A DNA stretch of 64,000 bases, taken from contig NZ_QQRS01000001.1 of the NCBI RefSeq assembly GCF_003428875.1, positions 372,001 through 436,000 on the forward strand, written 5' to 3'. The DNA is from Planomicrobium okeanokoites (GTDB lineage: Bacteria > Bacillota > Bacilli > Bacillales_A > Planococcaceae). The notes under the pieces are model-generated. The model ran no database searches. It was not told the DNA's origin and saw only the letters and a list, made by a program, of their open reading frames with translations. The first letter of the stretch is position 1, and each line of letters starts with the position of its first letter. This document shows, piece after piece, positions 17,382-26,167 of this stretch. Position numbers and translations under genes: made by a program.

Positions 17382-18029
17382 ATGAAGAAGAAAAAAAGAA
17401 AACTGAAAAAAGGCGGCATCCTGAAGCTTCTTTTTCTGATCACGTTATTGCCAGCACTTTTGGTCAGTTTGACGTTATCAATAATCGTATATTATTTTTT
17501 CAATCCCGATACTGTAATGACTGCTTTAAAGGAAACGCCGAATTTATTCCGGGAAATGGAAGTTCCTGAAGAATATATACCTTTGTATAAAGAAACTGCG
17601 GAAGAATATGGCATCCCATGGACTTTGCTTGCAGCGCACCATCGGGTGGAAACCAGATTTTCTACGATGGATCCCTTATTGTCTCCTGTAGGCGCAGAAG
17701 GTCATATGCAGTTCATGCCGTGCACATTTGTAGGGTGGGGCCATCCGACCTGTTCAGGACTGGGCGAAGGGGACATACCCGAAGACGAAAAAACTGATCC
17801 GGTGATTATCGAGGCATTTGGTGGATATGGAATAGATGGGAACGACGACGGTGTGGCTGATCCATATGATCTGACGGATGCACTTTACAGCGCAGCAAAT
17901 TATTTGGCGAAAAACGGGGCAGCGGATGGTGATTTGGAGAAAGCGATTTTCCAGTATAACCACAGCGATGAATATGTAGAGGACGTATTGCATTATTACA
18001 ATTTGTATAATGAGGAATTTGCTGAATAG
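17382..18029 (+). CDS. Lytic transglycosylase-like protein (Slt-type domain)
   Basis: 215-residue membrane-anchored protein: a very basic N-terminus (KKKKRKLKKGG), one transmembrane helix (residues 14-40) and an extracytoplasmic transglycosylase domain. Catalytic glutamate is expected in the HHRVETRFS motif near residue 92, followed by AEGHMQFMP and an ANYLAKNG segment. The domain resembles the N-terminal muramidase part of CwlT-like peptidases but without the NlpC/P60 half. It probably trims peptidoglycan. The ribosome site is weak (GTGAAGAA). Confidence 0.85.
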   Translation: MKKKKRKLKKGGILKLLFLITLLPALLVSLTLSIIVYYFFNPDTVMTALKETPNLFREMEVPEEYIPLYKETAEEYGIPWTLLAAHHRVETRFSTMDPLLSPVGAEGHMQFMPCTFVGWGHPTCSGLGEGDIPEDEKTDPVIIEAFGGYGIDGNDDGVADPYDLTDALYSAANYLAKNGAADGDLEKAIFQYNHSDEYVEDVLHYYNLYNEEFAE

Positions 18030-18063
18030 AAAAAAGAGCGGACATGGTGTCCGCTCTTTTTTT
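18029..18063. terminator. Bidirectional terminator
   Basis: Perfect stem aaaagagcggaca / tgtccgctctttt followed by T residues on the plus strand and by T residues on the minus strand; separates two convergent genes. Confidence 0.88.
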
Positions 18064-18074
18064 TACCGATTAAA

Positions 18075-18341
18075 TTATGCGCGGTTGCGTCTGTTTCTAC
18101 CCATTGAACCAAGGATCAGGCTCAATACGAATACAAGGATCAAAGCACCGATCAATGCAGGGATGATGAATACGCCCCAAATTTCAGGTCCCCAGTCTCC
18201 AAGCAACAGGCTTCCCAGCCATGCGCCGATAATACCTGCGATAATGTTGCCGATGATACCACCGGGTACATCTTTACCTAAAATAAGTCCTGCTAGCCAA
18301 CCGATGATACCGCCCATGATTAAGAATAAAATGAATCCCAT
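18075..18341 (-). CDS. GlsB/YeaQ/YmgE family stress membrane protein
   Basis: 88-residue protein with three hydrophobic helices rich in glycine and a basic GRNRRNRA tail, the pattern of transglycosylase-associated (GlsB/YeaQ/YmgE) stress proteins. A possible sigma-B promoter lies upstream (GTTTTA 18414-18409, 14 bases, GGTTAT 18394-18389), matching the general-stress control known for B. subtilis relatives. Confidence 0.88.
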   Translation of the reverse strand: MGFILFLIMGGIIGWLAGLILGKDVPGGIIGNIIAGIIGAWLGSLLLGDWGPEIWGVFIIPALIGALILVFVLSLILGSMGRNRRNRA

Positions 18342-18388
18342 CGTGTTCCAACTCCTTTTTTAGTAGTTATGATTGCTACACTACTGAT

Positions 18389-18414
18389 ATAACCTCATTC
18401 GGGAAATTTAAAAC
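18389..18414 (-). promoter_or_regulatory. Candidate sigma-B promoter
   Basis: GTTTTA, 14-base spacer, GGTTAT compared with consensus GTTTAA-N13-15-GGGTAT, 48 bases upstream of the GlsB-like gene. Two mismatches, so only a candidate. Confidence 0.35.
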
Positions 18415-18430
18415 ATCGACTAGGAAAAAT

Positions 18431-18973
18431 TTATAAAACCTGTGCGCCCAAGGTATTGGCAAAGTGCCTCAAAGTCCAGTTATGTCCTTCAGGGTCAAAG
18501 CTGGCCACCGCATCCTGATAAATTTTAATAGCAAATCCTTTATTATATGCATCCACTGCCGTGTGAAGGACGCAAATATCAGTGCATACGCCAACGATAT
18601 GAAGTTCCTCAATTCTTCTTTCACGCAGGAGTATTTCAAGGTTGGTTCCGGCAAATGCACTATACCGGGTTTTATCCATCCACATTATTTTATCTTTATT
18701 TGCTTCGTACAGTGAATTCAATTGTCCATACAGATCTCTTCCTCCGGTTCCACGGATATTATGGGGAGGAAATAGTTTATGCTCAGGATGCAATGTATCG
18801 CCTTCTTCATGCAAGTCCACTGGAAAAACGATGAAATCATCATTCTCCAAAAATTTTTCTGTTAACTTGCATATAGCTCCTTCGATAGCCTGCCCCGGTT
18901 TACCGCAAGTCAATCTGCCGTCATCAGCCACAAAGTCCACTGTGTAATCCACAACCAGCAACGCTTTTTTCAT
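18431..18973 (-). CDS. pncA: Nicotinamidase / isochorismatase-family hydrolase
   Basis: 180-residue cysteine hydrolase. The catalytic triad is visible: aspartate in VVDYTVDF (residue 9), lysine in DKTRYSAF (about 102) and cysteine in GVCTDICV (about 134); the metal ligands are in FPVDLHEE and HPEHKLFPPH. Size and motifs fit the PncA-type enzyme that deamidates nicotinamide to nicotinate for NAD salvage, as with B. subtilis PncA (YueJ). A related isochorismatase-family substrate cannot be excluded. Confidence 0.85.
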   Translation of the reverse strand: MKKALLVVDYTVDFVADDGRLTCGKPGQAIEGAICKLTEKFLENDDFIVFPVDLHEEGDTLHPEHKLFPPHNIRGTGGRDLYGQLNSLYEANKDKIMWMDKTRYSAFAGTNLEILLRERRIEELHIVGVCTDICVLHTAVDAYNKGFAIKIYQDAVASFDPEGHNWTLRHFANTLGAQVL

Positions 18974-19042
18974 ATAAGTTCCTCCTGTCGGTAGTTTATT
19001 CTATTCAACCATATTGAACTGCAGATAGGAAAGATAAGTCTA

Positions 19043-19071
19043 TTGATAATAGACTGAATATTCGGTATAAT
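19043..19071 (+). promoter_or_regulatory. Sigma-A promoter of the 35-residue membrane peptide
   Basis: TTGATA, a 17-base spacer and a perfect TATAAT, 27 bases before the start codon of the small ORF; a strong vegetative promoter that supports transcription of such a short gene. Confidence 0.7.
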
Positions 19072-19097
19072 AAAAAGAAAAGGAAGGGTGAAACCGC

Positions 19098-19205
19098 ATG
19101 CAATACGAAAATATTGAAAAATTGAACAGACAAGGGATGTGGTTTGTAATCATCCACACGGTGATTGTCTTCAATTTAGCGTTGAATTTCGGTTTCTTCT
19201 CCTAG
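19098..19205 (+). CDS. Single-helix membrane peptide (35 aa)
   Basis: 35-residue ORF (starting MQYENIEKLNRQG) with a polar N-terminus and one hydrophobic C-terminal helix. It has a near-consensus promoter and the ribosome site AAGGAAGGGTG at good spacing. No family is recognised. It could be a regulatory small membrane protein. A perfect 20-base-pair hairpin lies 36 bases downstream. Confidence 0.6.
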   Translation: MQYENIEKLNRQGMWFVIIHTVIVFNLALNFGFFS

Positions 19206-19240
19206 GCAGACAGGCAGGTTTGAGACAAGAATCAATCATT

Positions 19241-19285
19241 AGCGAAGAAGCCGGCAAAGGATTTACCTTTGCCGGCTTCTTCGCT
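19241..19285. terminator. Perfect 20-base-pair hairpin between convergent genes
   Basis: The arms agcgaagaagccggcaaagg and its exact complement enclose a 5-base loop (attta). Neither strand has a clean T-tract, but its position between the 35-residue gene and the recombinase-like gene suggests a bidirectional terminator. Confidence 0.65.
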
Positions 19286-19293
19286 ATGGTATT

Positions 19294-20145
19294 TTATTTC
19301 TTTAATCTTTGAAGGGAATCCTTAAGGATCCGGGAAGCCGAATCGAGGGATACTCCTAAAATTTCCTGTATTTCTTCCAGGTTTTTCTGTTCTTCCGAGT
19401 AAAGATAATGGACATATGCAAACCGGATATCACCCGAACGCATCGGCATGCCGATGAATGAGGAAAGGGCTTCTGTATAGTCGGAAAGGGACCCCATCTG
19501 GAACATCGTAAATTCATTATTCACTTTAGAGGATAGAAGATATGGAGTCCCCCTGAAAATGGCCCGTTCAATTCCCTCGAGCAGAACAGTAATTTCTTTT
19601 CCAGTAAAATCGATACGGCTCATATAGCCATCTTTCTTTTCAAAGGATAGTGTCAATTTATGTCCTTTATCTTCGAAATGGCTGATATCGATCGCAGCCA
19701 TATCTCTCAGCCGAAGACCTCGCAAGTAGAGGATATATAAAATTTTCGCGTTCAGGGAAAGTTGTTCGGTTTCAAGGACCGCGTCTTTTTTTGCCAGCAG
19801 CTCCCCATAATTAAGGTGGATGTCCGGCGGAGTCAGATCAAGTTTCTCCGAGTATTTGAATTTCGGCATGAAATCGACCGGAATCCGGCCGATTCTCCAC
19901 ATATAATCGAACCATTGGCGTATAAAAATGATTTTCCTGTTCAATGTACTGTCTTTGATGCCGGTTTTACGTTGTTCATGTAGAAAGTTTTGTATGTCGG
20001 CCGGCCGTATTTCATGCGGTTCGACCGACTTCTTATAAGTTTTGGCCAGGAAAGCGAGAAGGGAATGGATCAATTGCACTTCATGGATCACAGTATTCGG
20101 GCTGATGCCGTTTTCCAAACGATATTTTTCGTAACCATAAGGCAT
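19294..20145 (-). CDS. Tyrosine-recombinase-like protein lacking the catalytic tyrosine
   Basis: 283-residue protein with a SAM-like core-binding domain (residues 1-95) and a degenerate catalytic domain. The first arginine is kept in YLRGLRLRDMA (about residue 145), and an arginine in SGDIRFAYVHYL resembles the second. The histidine of the HxxR box is absent and the LGH...Y end reads LGVSLDSASRIL, with no nucleophilic tyrosine. It is therefore unlikely to cut DNA and may only bind it. ATG 20145 has AGAGGTG upstream (a GTG at 20154 is the alternative). Its promoter overlaps a LexA-like box. Confidence 0.8.
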   Translation of the reverse strand: MPYGYEKYRLENGISPNTVIHEVQLIHSLLAFLAKTYKKSVEPHEIRPADIQNFLHEQRKTGIKDSTLNRKIIFIRQWFDYMWRIGRIPVDFMPKFKYSEKLDLTPPDIHLNYGELLAKKDAVLETEQLSLNAKILYILYLRGLRLRDMAAIDISHFEDKGHKLTLSFEKKDGYMSRIDFTGKEITVLLEGIERAIFRGTPYLLSSKVNNEFTMFQMGSLSDYTEALSSFIGMPMRSGDIRFAYVHYLYSEEQKNLEEIQEILGVSLDSASRILKDSLQRLKK

Positions 20146-20177
20146 TCTGCTCACCTCTGCGTCTTTATTTACTGAAT

Positions 20178-20183
20178 ATTATA
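20178..20183 (-). promoter_or_regulatory. Extended -10 element of the recombinase-like gene
   Basis: Minus strand TGG-TATAAT, a perfect -10 with extended TG, 33 bases before the start codon. No recognisable -35 hexamer is present; that place is taken by the LexA-like box. Confidence 0.6.
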
Positions 20184-20201
20184 CCACAATCAGCACTGAA
20201 G

Positions 20202-20215
20202 CGAACGTACTTTCG
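20202..20215 (-). promoter_or_regulatory. Candidate LexA box upstream of the recombinase-like gene
   Basis: Read on the minus strand: CGAAAGTACGTTCG, one mismatch from the Bacillus LexA consensus CGAAC-RNRY-GTTCG; the central four bases GTAC satisfy RNRY. It is 18 bases upstream of the -10 element, where LexA would block the polymerase. Confidence 0.5.
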
Positions 20216-20463
20216 TGTAGGCGAAAAGAGAATAGTATCACGGGTATATGAGAAGTTGAATCGCAGGAAGTTATTTAAAAAATAATTTTCCTTGAATATT
20301 TTGATACATAAGGGTATAGCATAAAGTTCAAAACAAGTCGACAAGAAAAAAATATTCGCTCATAATTATAAAGGAAATTCAAAACAAAAAGTTGGCGTTG
20401 ACAGGGAAATAATAGGGTATGGAAAGAATAGCGCTGGCTACAAAAGCTGAAAGGGGAGAAAAA

Positions 20464-20964
20464 ATGTTTAAAGAGAAGAACGAAGCGATTCGGCAGGATA
20501 TTTTTAAAGCGGTGAAAGGGTTATCTGACGAGAAGCTGAACGAAAAGCCGGCAGAAGGGAAATGGTCGCCCATGCAAATACTGGACCATCTGCAGTTGAT
20601 GGAAAATGTCATTGCCAGGAATATTTCGAAGGAGCTGGATCGGGGCAACAGCAAGAAAGCAATGAAAAAACCGATTCAGCTGACTGTCAGCAGAACCATA
20701 AAAGTGGATGCACCATCCTATACAGAACCATCGGAAGATTTCATCAGACTTGTGGATATGACAGAAAAATTGGCTTCCTCCCGGGCAAACTTGAATTCAC
20801 TCTATGACAATGCTCCGGAAGAATTGCTGAAAAATAAATCCATGCCGCATCCTGTATTCGGCAATGTGCCTTTGGTCCAATGGTTTCCGTTTATCGGCCT
20901 ACATGAAAAAAGACATTTAAAGCAGATGGAAAATACCTTAAGTGAATTGGATGGCAAACAATAA
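20464..20964 (+). CDS. DinB-family (BstA/YfiT-like) metal-dependent protein
   Basis: 166-residue four-helix-bundle protein of the DinB superfamily, not related to DNA polymerase IV. Metal ligand histidines are visible in ILDHLQLME (H42) and in LHEKRHLKQ near residue 148. Members include bacillithiol S-transferase BstA and YfiT-like hydrolases, so a thiol transfer or detoxification role is possible. ATG 20464 follows AAGGGGAG; the frame continues upstream to 20419 without a ribosome site. Confidence 0.85.
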   Translation: MFKEKNEAIRQDIFKAVKGLSDEKLNEKPAEGKWSPMQILDHLQLMENVIARNISKELDRGNSKKAMKKPIQLTVSRTIKVDAPSYTEPSEDFIRLVDMTEKLASSRANLNSLYDNAPEELLKNKSMPHPVFGNVPLVQWFPFIGLHEKRHLKQMENTLSELDGKQ

Positions 20965-21007
20965 CAGCTATTAGAAAAACTTATCACATTCCATAATTTT
21001 AATGTAA

Positions 21008-21036
21008 TTTACTTATGCTTGGGATTTCGTTATGAT
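21008..21036 (+). promoter_or_regulatory. Promoter of acnA
   Basis: TTTACT, 17-base spacer, TATGAT, 60 bases before the aconitase start codon; moderate match to the vegetative consensus. Confidence 0.5.
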
Positions 21037-21096
21037 GGTATAGGAGAAAAGAAGCTACTCAAAGCCTTTTCAGAAGATTCAAAGGAGGAACACGAC

Positions 21097-23811
21097 ATGG
21101 CAAAAAGCAGTTTGCACAACAGCCGCACTTCTTTTGAGCTAAATGGTAAAACGTATAATTATTACCGTCTGGCTGCACTTGAAGAAGCAGGAATCGCGAA
21201 AGTATCACGCCTTCCTTACTCAGTAAAAGTTCTATTGGAATCCGTATTGCGCCAGCATGACGGATATGTGATCAAAGATGAGCACGTTGAAGAATTGGCG
21301 AAATGGGGCAAAAATGCCAATAAAGAAGCAGAAGTTCCATTCAAGCCTTCCCGCGTAATTTTGCAGGATTTCACGGGTGTACCAGTAGTCGTCGACTTGG
21401 CAGCGTTGCGTTCAGCAATGTCCAAACTTGGTGGAGATCCAGATAAGATCAACCCTGAAATTCCGGTTGACCTTGTAATTGACCACTCCGTACAAGTAGA
21501 TAACTATGGTTCCCAAGACGCGCTTCGCATCAACATGGAACTGGAATTCGACCGCAACGCTGAGCGTTACCAATTCCTTAACTGGGCTCAAAAAGCTTAC
21601 GATAATTACCGCGCAGTTCCACCTGCTACAGGTATCGTTCACCAAGTTAACCTTGAGTATCTGGCGAATGTTGTTCATGCAGTTGAAAACGCTGATGGAA
21701 CATTCGAAGCTTTCCCTGATACATTGGTGGGAACTGACTCCCACACGACAATGATCAACGGAATCGGCGTTCTTGGATGGGGAGTCGGCGGCATCGAGGC
21801 GGAAGCCGGTATGCTTGGACAACCTTCTTATTTCCCGATTCCTGAAGTTATCGGTGTGAAAATGACTGGAGAATTGCCAAACGGTGCTACTGCAACTGAT
21901 TTGGCGCTTAAAGTCACTGAAACATTGCGTAAAAAAGGTGTTGTAGGTAAATTCGTCGAGTTCTTCGGCACAGGTGTAACAACATTGCCGCTTGCTGACC
22001 GCGCGACAATTGCCAACATGGCTCCAGAATACGGCGCTACTTGCGGATTCTTCCCGGTAGATGAAGAAGCATTGAACTATATGCGTCTGACTGCCCGCAC
22101 AGAAGAGCAAATCGCCATCACGAAAGAATACTTAAAAGCGAACGATATGTTCTTCACTGTTGAAAATGAAGACCCGATCTACACGGATCTTGTTGAAATC
22201 AACCTTTCTGAAATTGAACCAAACCTTGCAGGACCAAAACGTCCACAGGATTTGATTCCGTTGTCTCAAATGAAAACAGAATTCAACAAAGCTGTAACAG
22301 CGCCTGAAGGGCCGCATGGCTTTGCGCTTGATGAAGCTGAAATCGCCAAGACAGCAACTGTAAACTTCAAGGACGGGCGTTCCGTTGAAATGAAGACCGG
22401 TTCTTTGGCAATTGCAGCCATTACATCTTGTACAAATACATCAAACCCATACGTAATGCTTGGTGCGGGACTTGTAGCGAAAAAAGCGGTTGAAAGAGGC
22501 TTGACTCCACCTGCTTACGTGAAAACTTCCCTTGCACCAGGTTCTAAAGTAGTTACTGGCTACTTGCAGGATTCCGGTTTACTGGATTACATGAACCAAA
22601 TCGGCTTCAACCTTGTAGGTTACGGCTGTACGACATGTATCGGTAACTCTGGTCCATTGCTTCCGGAAATCGAAGATGCGATTTTGGACAATGACTTGCT
22701 TGTTTCTTCAGTACTTTCCGGTAACCGTAACTTTGAAGGACGCATCCACCCGTTGGTAAAAGCGAACTACCTTGCATCACCAATGCTGGTTGTTGCTTAT
22801 GCTCTTGCTGGAACAGTGGATATCGATTTCGAAGTGGATCCAATCGGACAGGACCAAGATGGAAATGATGTCTTCTTTAAAGATATCTGGCCATCAACAA
22901 GCGAAATCAAGGAAGCTGTGCATAACACAGTTACACCTGAATTGTTCCGTAAAGAATACGAGCACGTATTCAGCGAGAACGAAGCATGGAACGCAATTGA
23001 AACAAATGACGATGCGCTTTATGATTTCGACGACAATTCAACTTATATCCAAAACCCGCCGTTCTTCGAAAACATGTCGACAGAACCAGCTCCGATCCAG
23101 CCATTGGCTGACTTACGCGTTGTTGCGAAATTTGCTGACTCGATTACAACTGACCACATCTCACCAGCCGGTGCGATCGGTAAAGATACTCCTGCAGGCA
23201 AGTACTTGCGTGAAAACGGTGTTGAACCCCGCAACTTTAACTCTTATGGTTCCCGTCGCGGTAACCACGAAGTTATGATGCGCGGAACATTCGCCAACAT
23301 CCGTATCCGTAACCAGGTAGCTCCAGGCACGACTGGCGGTTACACTACTTACTGGCCAACGGGTGAAACGATGGCTATCTATGATGCAGCCATGAAATAC
23401 CAGGAACAAGGCACTGGCCTTGCTATCTTGACTGGCAAAGACTACGGCATGGGCTCTTCCCGTGACTGGGCAGCAAAAGGTACCTTCCTATTAGGCATCA
23501 AAACTGTCATCGCGGAAAGCTATGAGCGTATCCACCGTTCGAACCTTGTCATGATGGGCGTTCTGCCGCTTCAATTCCTGAACGGCCAAAACGCAGATTC
23601 ACTGGGTCTTACTGGCCGCGAATCAATTTCAGTCAACTTGACGGATGATGTGAAACCACGCGACATCCTGAAAGTAACTGCAACTGCTGAAGACGGCAAA
23701 GTGACTGAGTTCGATGTCCTTGCACGTTTCGATTCTGAAGTTGAAGTAGATTACTACCGCCACGGTGGTATCCTGCAAATGGTGCTTCGCAACAAATTGC
23801 TTGAAGTATAA
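21097..23811 (+). CDS. acnA: Aconitate hydratase
   Basis: 904-residue TCA-cycle enzyme (CitB in B. subtilis) interconverting citrate and isocitrate; in Bacillus it also binds RNA when its cluster is lost. The [4Fe-4S] ligands are in SCTNTSNP (about residue 444) and [12 protein letters not shown] (about 510), and the swivel domain ends with the [15 protein letters not shown] active-site serine/arginine region. ATG 21097 has AAGGAGGAA upstream; the frame extends to 21019. Codon use is biased towards preferred codons compared with neighbours, as for a highly expressed gene. Confidence 0.97.
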   Translation: MAKSSLHNSRTSFELNGKTYNYYRLAALEEAGIAKVSRLPYSVKVLLESVLRQHDGYVIKDEHVEELAKWGKNANKEAEVPFKPSRVILQDFTGVPVVVDLAALRSAMSKLGGDPDKINPEIPVDLVIDHSVQVDNYGSQDALRINMELEFDRNAERYQFLNWAQKAYDNYRAVPPATGIVHQVNLEYLANVVHAVENADGTFEAFPDTLVGTDSHTTMINGIGVLGWGVGGIEAEAGMLGQPSYFPIPEVIGVKMTGELPNGATATDLALKVTETLRKKGVVGKFVEFFGTGVTTLPLADRATIANMAPEYGATCGFFPVDEEALNYMRLTARTEEQIAITKEYLKANDMFFTVENEDPIYTDLVEINLSEIEPNLAGPKRPQDLIPLSQMKTEFNKAVTAPEGPHGFALDEAEIAKTATVNFKDGRSVEMKTGSLAIAAITSCTNTSNPYVMLGAGLVAKKAVERGLTPPAYVKTSLAPGSKVVTGYLQDSGLLDYMNQIGFNLVGYGCTTCIGNSGPLLPEIEDAILDNDLLVSSVLSGNRNFEGRIHPLVKANYLASPMLVVAYALAGTVDIDFEVDPIGQDQDGNDVFFKDIWPSTSEIKEAVHNTVTPELFRKEYEHVFSENEAWNAIETNDDALYDFDDNSTYIQNPPFFENMSTEPAPIQPLADLRVVAKFADSITTDHISPAGAIGKDTPAGKYLRENGVEPRNFNSYGSRRGNHEVMMRGTFANIRIRNQVAPGTTGGYTTYWPTGETMAIYDAAMKYQEQGTGLAILTGKDYGMGSSRDWAAKGTFLLGIKTVIAESYERIHRSNLVMMGVLPLQFLNGQNADSLGLTGRESISVNLTDDVKPRDILKVTATAEDGKVTEFDVLARFDSEVEVDYYRHGGILQMVLRNKLLEV

Positions 23812-23835
23812 TTTCTGAATAAAATGAAACAAACA

Positions 23836-23861
23836 AAAGGCTGCCCTCGGGCAGCCTTTTT
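23836..23861 (+). terminator. Terminator after acnA
   Basis: Perfect 11-base stem aaaaggctgcc / ggcagcctttt with a 4-base loop and following T residues. Confidence 0.92.
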
Positions 23862-23929
23862 ATATACGCTGAATTATAGAAATGACATTTATATACCGCT
23901 TTGGCGCTATGGACCGGGTTCACACAATA

Positions 23930-24119
23930 AGCCGAGAAGAACACTCGTCTTATTGCTCCACCCAGTCCTGAGCCGCGCCTTTGCTTAGGTCCGCTTTTAG
24001 AGTTGAAGTGAAGCAGCAAAGAATCCCTACAGTCTCAGCATAGCGTTGAGCACCCACTCGGACGAAGGTCCGAGTTAGCATATGGAAACGAAACAACTTC
24101 AGTACGAGAAGGGTTTCTA
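23930..24119. repeat. Partial, degenerate second unit beside repeat copy B
   Basis: Non-coding sequence adjoining copy B holds a shorter, diverged version of the same modules on the minus strand, including the hairpin actcggac-gaag-gtccgagt (24056-24075), a tctcagcat / gctgag segment and a ttgctgcttc motif. It looks like a truncated tandem copy. Confidence 0.5.
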
Positions 24120-24283
24120 AGATATGGAGCAAAGCAGCGAAGACTCCCAGGGGATTAGAAACAGAGTTGGGTATCCAACTCTGTTTCGAGCGAAGTGCTG
24201 AGATCCACTCGGACGAAGGGAACCGAGTCCGAGTTAGCTCAGCGCAAGCCCCCAGGAAAGCGAAGCTGTTTTGCAGAATATCG
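24120..24283 (-). repeat. Dispersed palindromic repeat, copy B
   Basis: Inverted copy of the element at 12961-13192. On the minus strand it shares the left end (cgatatt..gcaaaacagcttcgctttcctgggggc), the centre (gagtggatctcagcacttcgctcg) and the right end (taatcccctgggagtc...tgctccatatc). The central hairpin has changed sequence but kept pairing (acagagttgg / ccaactctgt versus accggagttgg / ccaactccggt in copy A). Confidence 0.8.
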
Positions 24284-24352
24284 TTTTACAAATCTCTTTC
24301 TCTTAGAATTTCAATAACAATTTCTGTATACTGACATAGAGGTGAAACTGGA

Positions 24353-24793
24353 ATGCATATCAGTGAAAAAGAAATAGAAATCCGCTATGCGGAAACAGAC
24401 CAGATGGGTGTCGTTTATCATGCGAACTATATCATCTGGCTCGAGATTGGCCGCACAAAGCTGATTGAAGATGTAGGTTTTACATACGCGGAAATGGAAA
24501 AACAGGGTTATCTGTCACCTGTGACCGACATTTCGATTCAGTATAAAGCAGCGATGCGCTACGGCCAGAAAGCGACCGTCCGTACATGGGTTGAAGAACA
24601 CGGCCGCCTGCGAACCACATATGGCTACGAAATCCTGCACGAAGACGGCACACTGGCAGCAAAAGCCACATCTGAACATGTAGTGGTAAAGAAAGATAGT
24701 TTCCGTCCCGTTTCTTTGCAGAAAATCTATCCTGAATGGCATGAAAAATATGAAGAAATTAAAAAGAGGGAAGAGCATGGCATTCGGAATTAA
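24353..24793 (+). CDS. Acyl-CoA thioesterase, 4HBT family (YneP-like)
   Basis: 146-residue hot-dog-fold thioesterase. The catalytic aspartate is in the 4HBT motif YAETDQMGVVYHANY (about residue 16). It hydrolyses acyl-CoA thioesters; the natural substrate is not clear. AGAGGTGA precedes ATG 24353. The next gene, yneQ-like, overlaps its end by 17 bases, as in B. subtilis. Confidence 0.9.
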   Translation: MHISEKEIEIRYAETDQMGVVYHANYIIWLEIGRTKLIEDVGFTYAEMEKQGYLSPVTDISIQYKAAMRYGQKATVRTWVEEHGRLRTTYGYEILHEDGTLAAKATSEHVVVKKDSFRPVSLQKIYPEWHEKYEEIKKREEHGIRN

Positions 24794-25079
24794 AAGGGCG
24801 GAGTTAAACCTCTGGAAGCAGGAAGTTGACGCAGGGAACATCGCGTTTTTGACTCATTATTGGGTAGATGATCGATTTCCGGGGTGCAGCACGGTTACGA
24901 AAGTGGGCTGCAGCGACCTTGAGAAGTTGAAATTATGGGGTAGGCGATATGGCCTGCAACCCGAATGGCTGGATCTTCGGGGAAATTATCCGCATTTCGA
25001 TCTTTTTGGAGACCTTCAGAAATCCATTTTGAAAGCGGAAAATCTTTTGGAGCAACTGGAACGCCTGGAGAAAAAATAG
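24777..25079 (+). CDS. YneQ-like conserved hypothetical protein
   Basis: 100-residue protein of unknown function, recognised by its place between yneP- and yneR-like genes. It has an aromatic-rich N-terminal half (LTHYWVDDRFPGCSTVTKVGC) and an amphipathic C-terminal helix. ATG 24777 follows AGAGGGAAGAG and lies inside the thioesterase gene. Followed by a bidirectional terminator. Confidence 0.82.
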   Translation: MAFGIKRAELNLWKQEVDAGNIAFLTHYWVDDRFPGCSTVTKVGCSDLEKLKLWGRRYGLQPEWLDLRGNYPHFDLFGDLQKSILKAENLLEQLERLEKK

Positions 25080-25082
25080 AAG

Positions 25083-25124
25083 AGCCGGAATGGAAGAATT
25101 ATTCTTCCGTTCCGGCTTTTTAAT
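25083..25124. terminator. Bidirectional terminator
   Basis: Long stem (agccggaatggaagaa / ttcttccgttccggct, one G-U pair) with T residues after it on the plus strand; separates the yneQ- and yneR-like genes. Confidence 0.88.
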
Positions 25125-25126
25125 CT

Positions 25127-25411
25127 TTATTCGTATGAGTAATCCAATTCCTGAAGATCGTCATTTACGCTTACAGTCAAATCGTGTCCGTCGAAATACC
25201 AGAGATCATTCTGTTCAATGAAATAAAGTACGTCGTCTTTTTCAACTTCAGCGGCAGCCTCATTTGGCTGATCTTTCGTGATACCAAGCGAAAAGCCTGG
25301 CTGGAGTCCGGAGCCGCCATATCGTACAAAAAATCGAACGGTCTCTCCGGGTGAGACTTCCATTTCATCATGGAACCATTTGAAAGCATCATCACTGATT
25401 TTAATGTCCAT
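25127..25411 (-). CDS. HesB/YneR-like iron-sulfur-type protein
   Basis: 94-residue protein of the HesB/IscA-like fold, YneR branch, which lacks the cysteines of true A-type carriers; none of the usual CGC motif is present. Conserved pieces are VRFFVRYGGSGLQPGFSLG and DLWYFDGHDLTV. ATG 25411 (MDIKISDDA) matches the family start; a GTG at 25420 is in frame. Function unknown. Confidence 0.87.
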   Translation of the reverse strand: MDIKISDDAFKWFHDEMEVSPGETVRFFVRYGGSGLQPGFSLGITKDQPNEAAAEVEKDDVLYFIEQNDLWYFDGHDLTVSVNDDLQELDYSYE

Positions 25412-25438
25412 CAAGCACACGTCCTTTCGGCTTTAGGG

Positions 25439-26032
25439 TCACATAAACTTGATTTTTGGCTCTGTGCCTGCCCGGATACGAGCGATATTGGCCCGGTGGC
25501 GATAGAAGATGAATGCCGCCAAAACCAAAATCACGGCGAGGAAAGGATAATCTCCTGTATTAACAGCATAAATGATGGCGTAAATTACAGCAACTACAGC
25601 GAGTATCATGGAAGACAATGAAACCATTTTCGTAATTTTCAGCGCGATCAGCAGCACAGCAACAGCTACAATGAATAATGGCCATTGATAGCCGAGCAGA
25701 ATGCCCCCGGAAGTTGCCACGGCTTTCCCGCCTTTAAATTTGGCGAATACCGGATACATATGTCCCACAACCGCAATCAGTCCGAATACAAGTGGATGGA
25801 TGTTCGTATCGATATACAATGGTATAAGCGTAGCGGCAGTCCCTTTTAAAATATCAAGTACAGTGACGATCAGGCCGGCAGTTGAACCCAGGACCCGGAA
25901 TGTATTGGTTGCGCCAAGGTTGCCGCTGCCTTTGGTACGGACATCGGTATTGTAGAAAATTTTGCCGATCCATAATGCGGAAGGGATCGAACCAAGTAAA
26001 TAAGCCAATAAAACGGGTAGCAATATTTCCAT
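25439..26032 (-). CDS. plsY: Glycerol-3-phosphate acyltransferase PlsY
   Basis: 197-residue integral membrane enzyme that transfers an acyl group from acyl-phosphate to glycerol-3-phosphate, the first step of phospholipid synthesis. The three conserved loops are present: GSIPSALWIGK, KGSGNLGATNTFRVLG and the KGGKAVATSGG segment. AAGGAG precedes ATG 26032. Confidence 0.95.
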   Translation of the reverse strand: MEILLPVLLAYLLGSIPSALWIGKIFYNTDVRTKGSGNLGATNTFRVLGSTAGLIVTVLDILKGTAATLIPLYIDTNIHPLVFGLIAVVGHMYPVFAKFKGGKAVATSGGILLGYQWPLFIVAVAVLLIALKITKMVSLSSMILAVVAVIYAIIYAVNTGDYPFLAVILVLAAFIFYRHRANIARIRAGTEPKIKFM

Positions 26033-26167
26033 TGTAGACTCCTTTTAATCTCTCTATTTGGTATTCTAAGTTTAACACGCGAAAAGATCTTAAAACAATC
26101 CTTGCAGGATTTTTATGAAACAGCGAGAATATCATGTATGATAGAATAAAAAGGACAGGTGATTCTC

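Noticed and set aside
20994-21015. CcpC-type ATAA...TTAT dyad before acnA
   Set aside because: ATAA and TTAT are present but 14 bases apart instead of about 7; in an AT-rich promoter this is likely chance.
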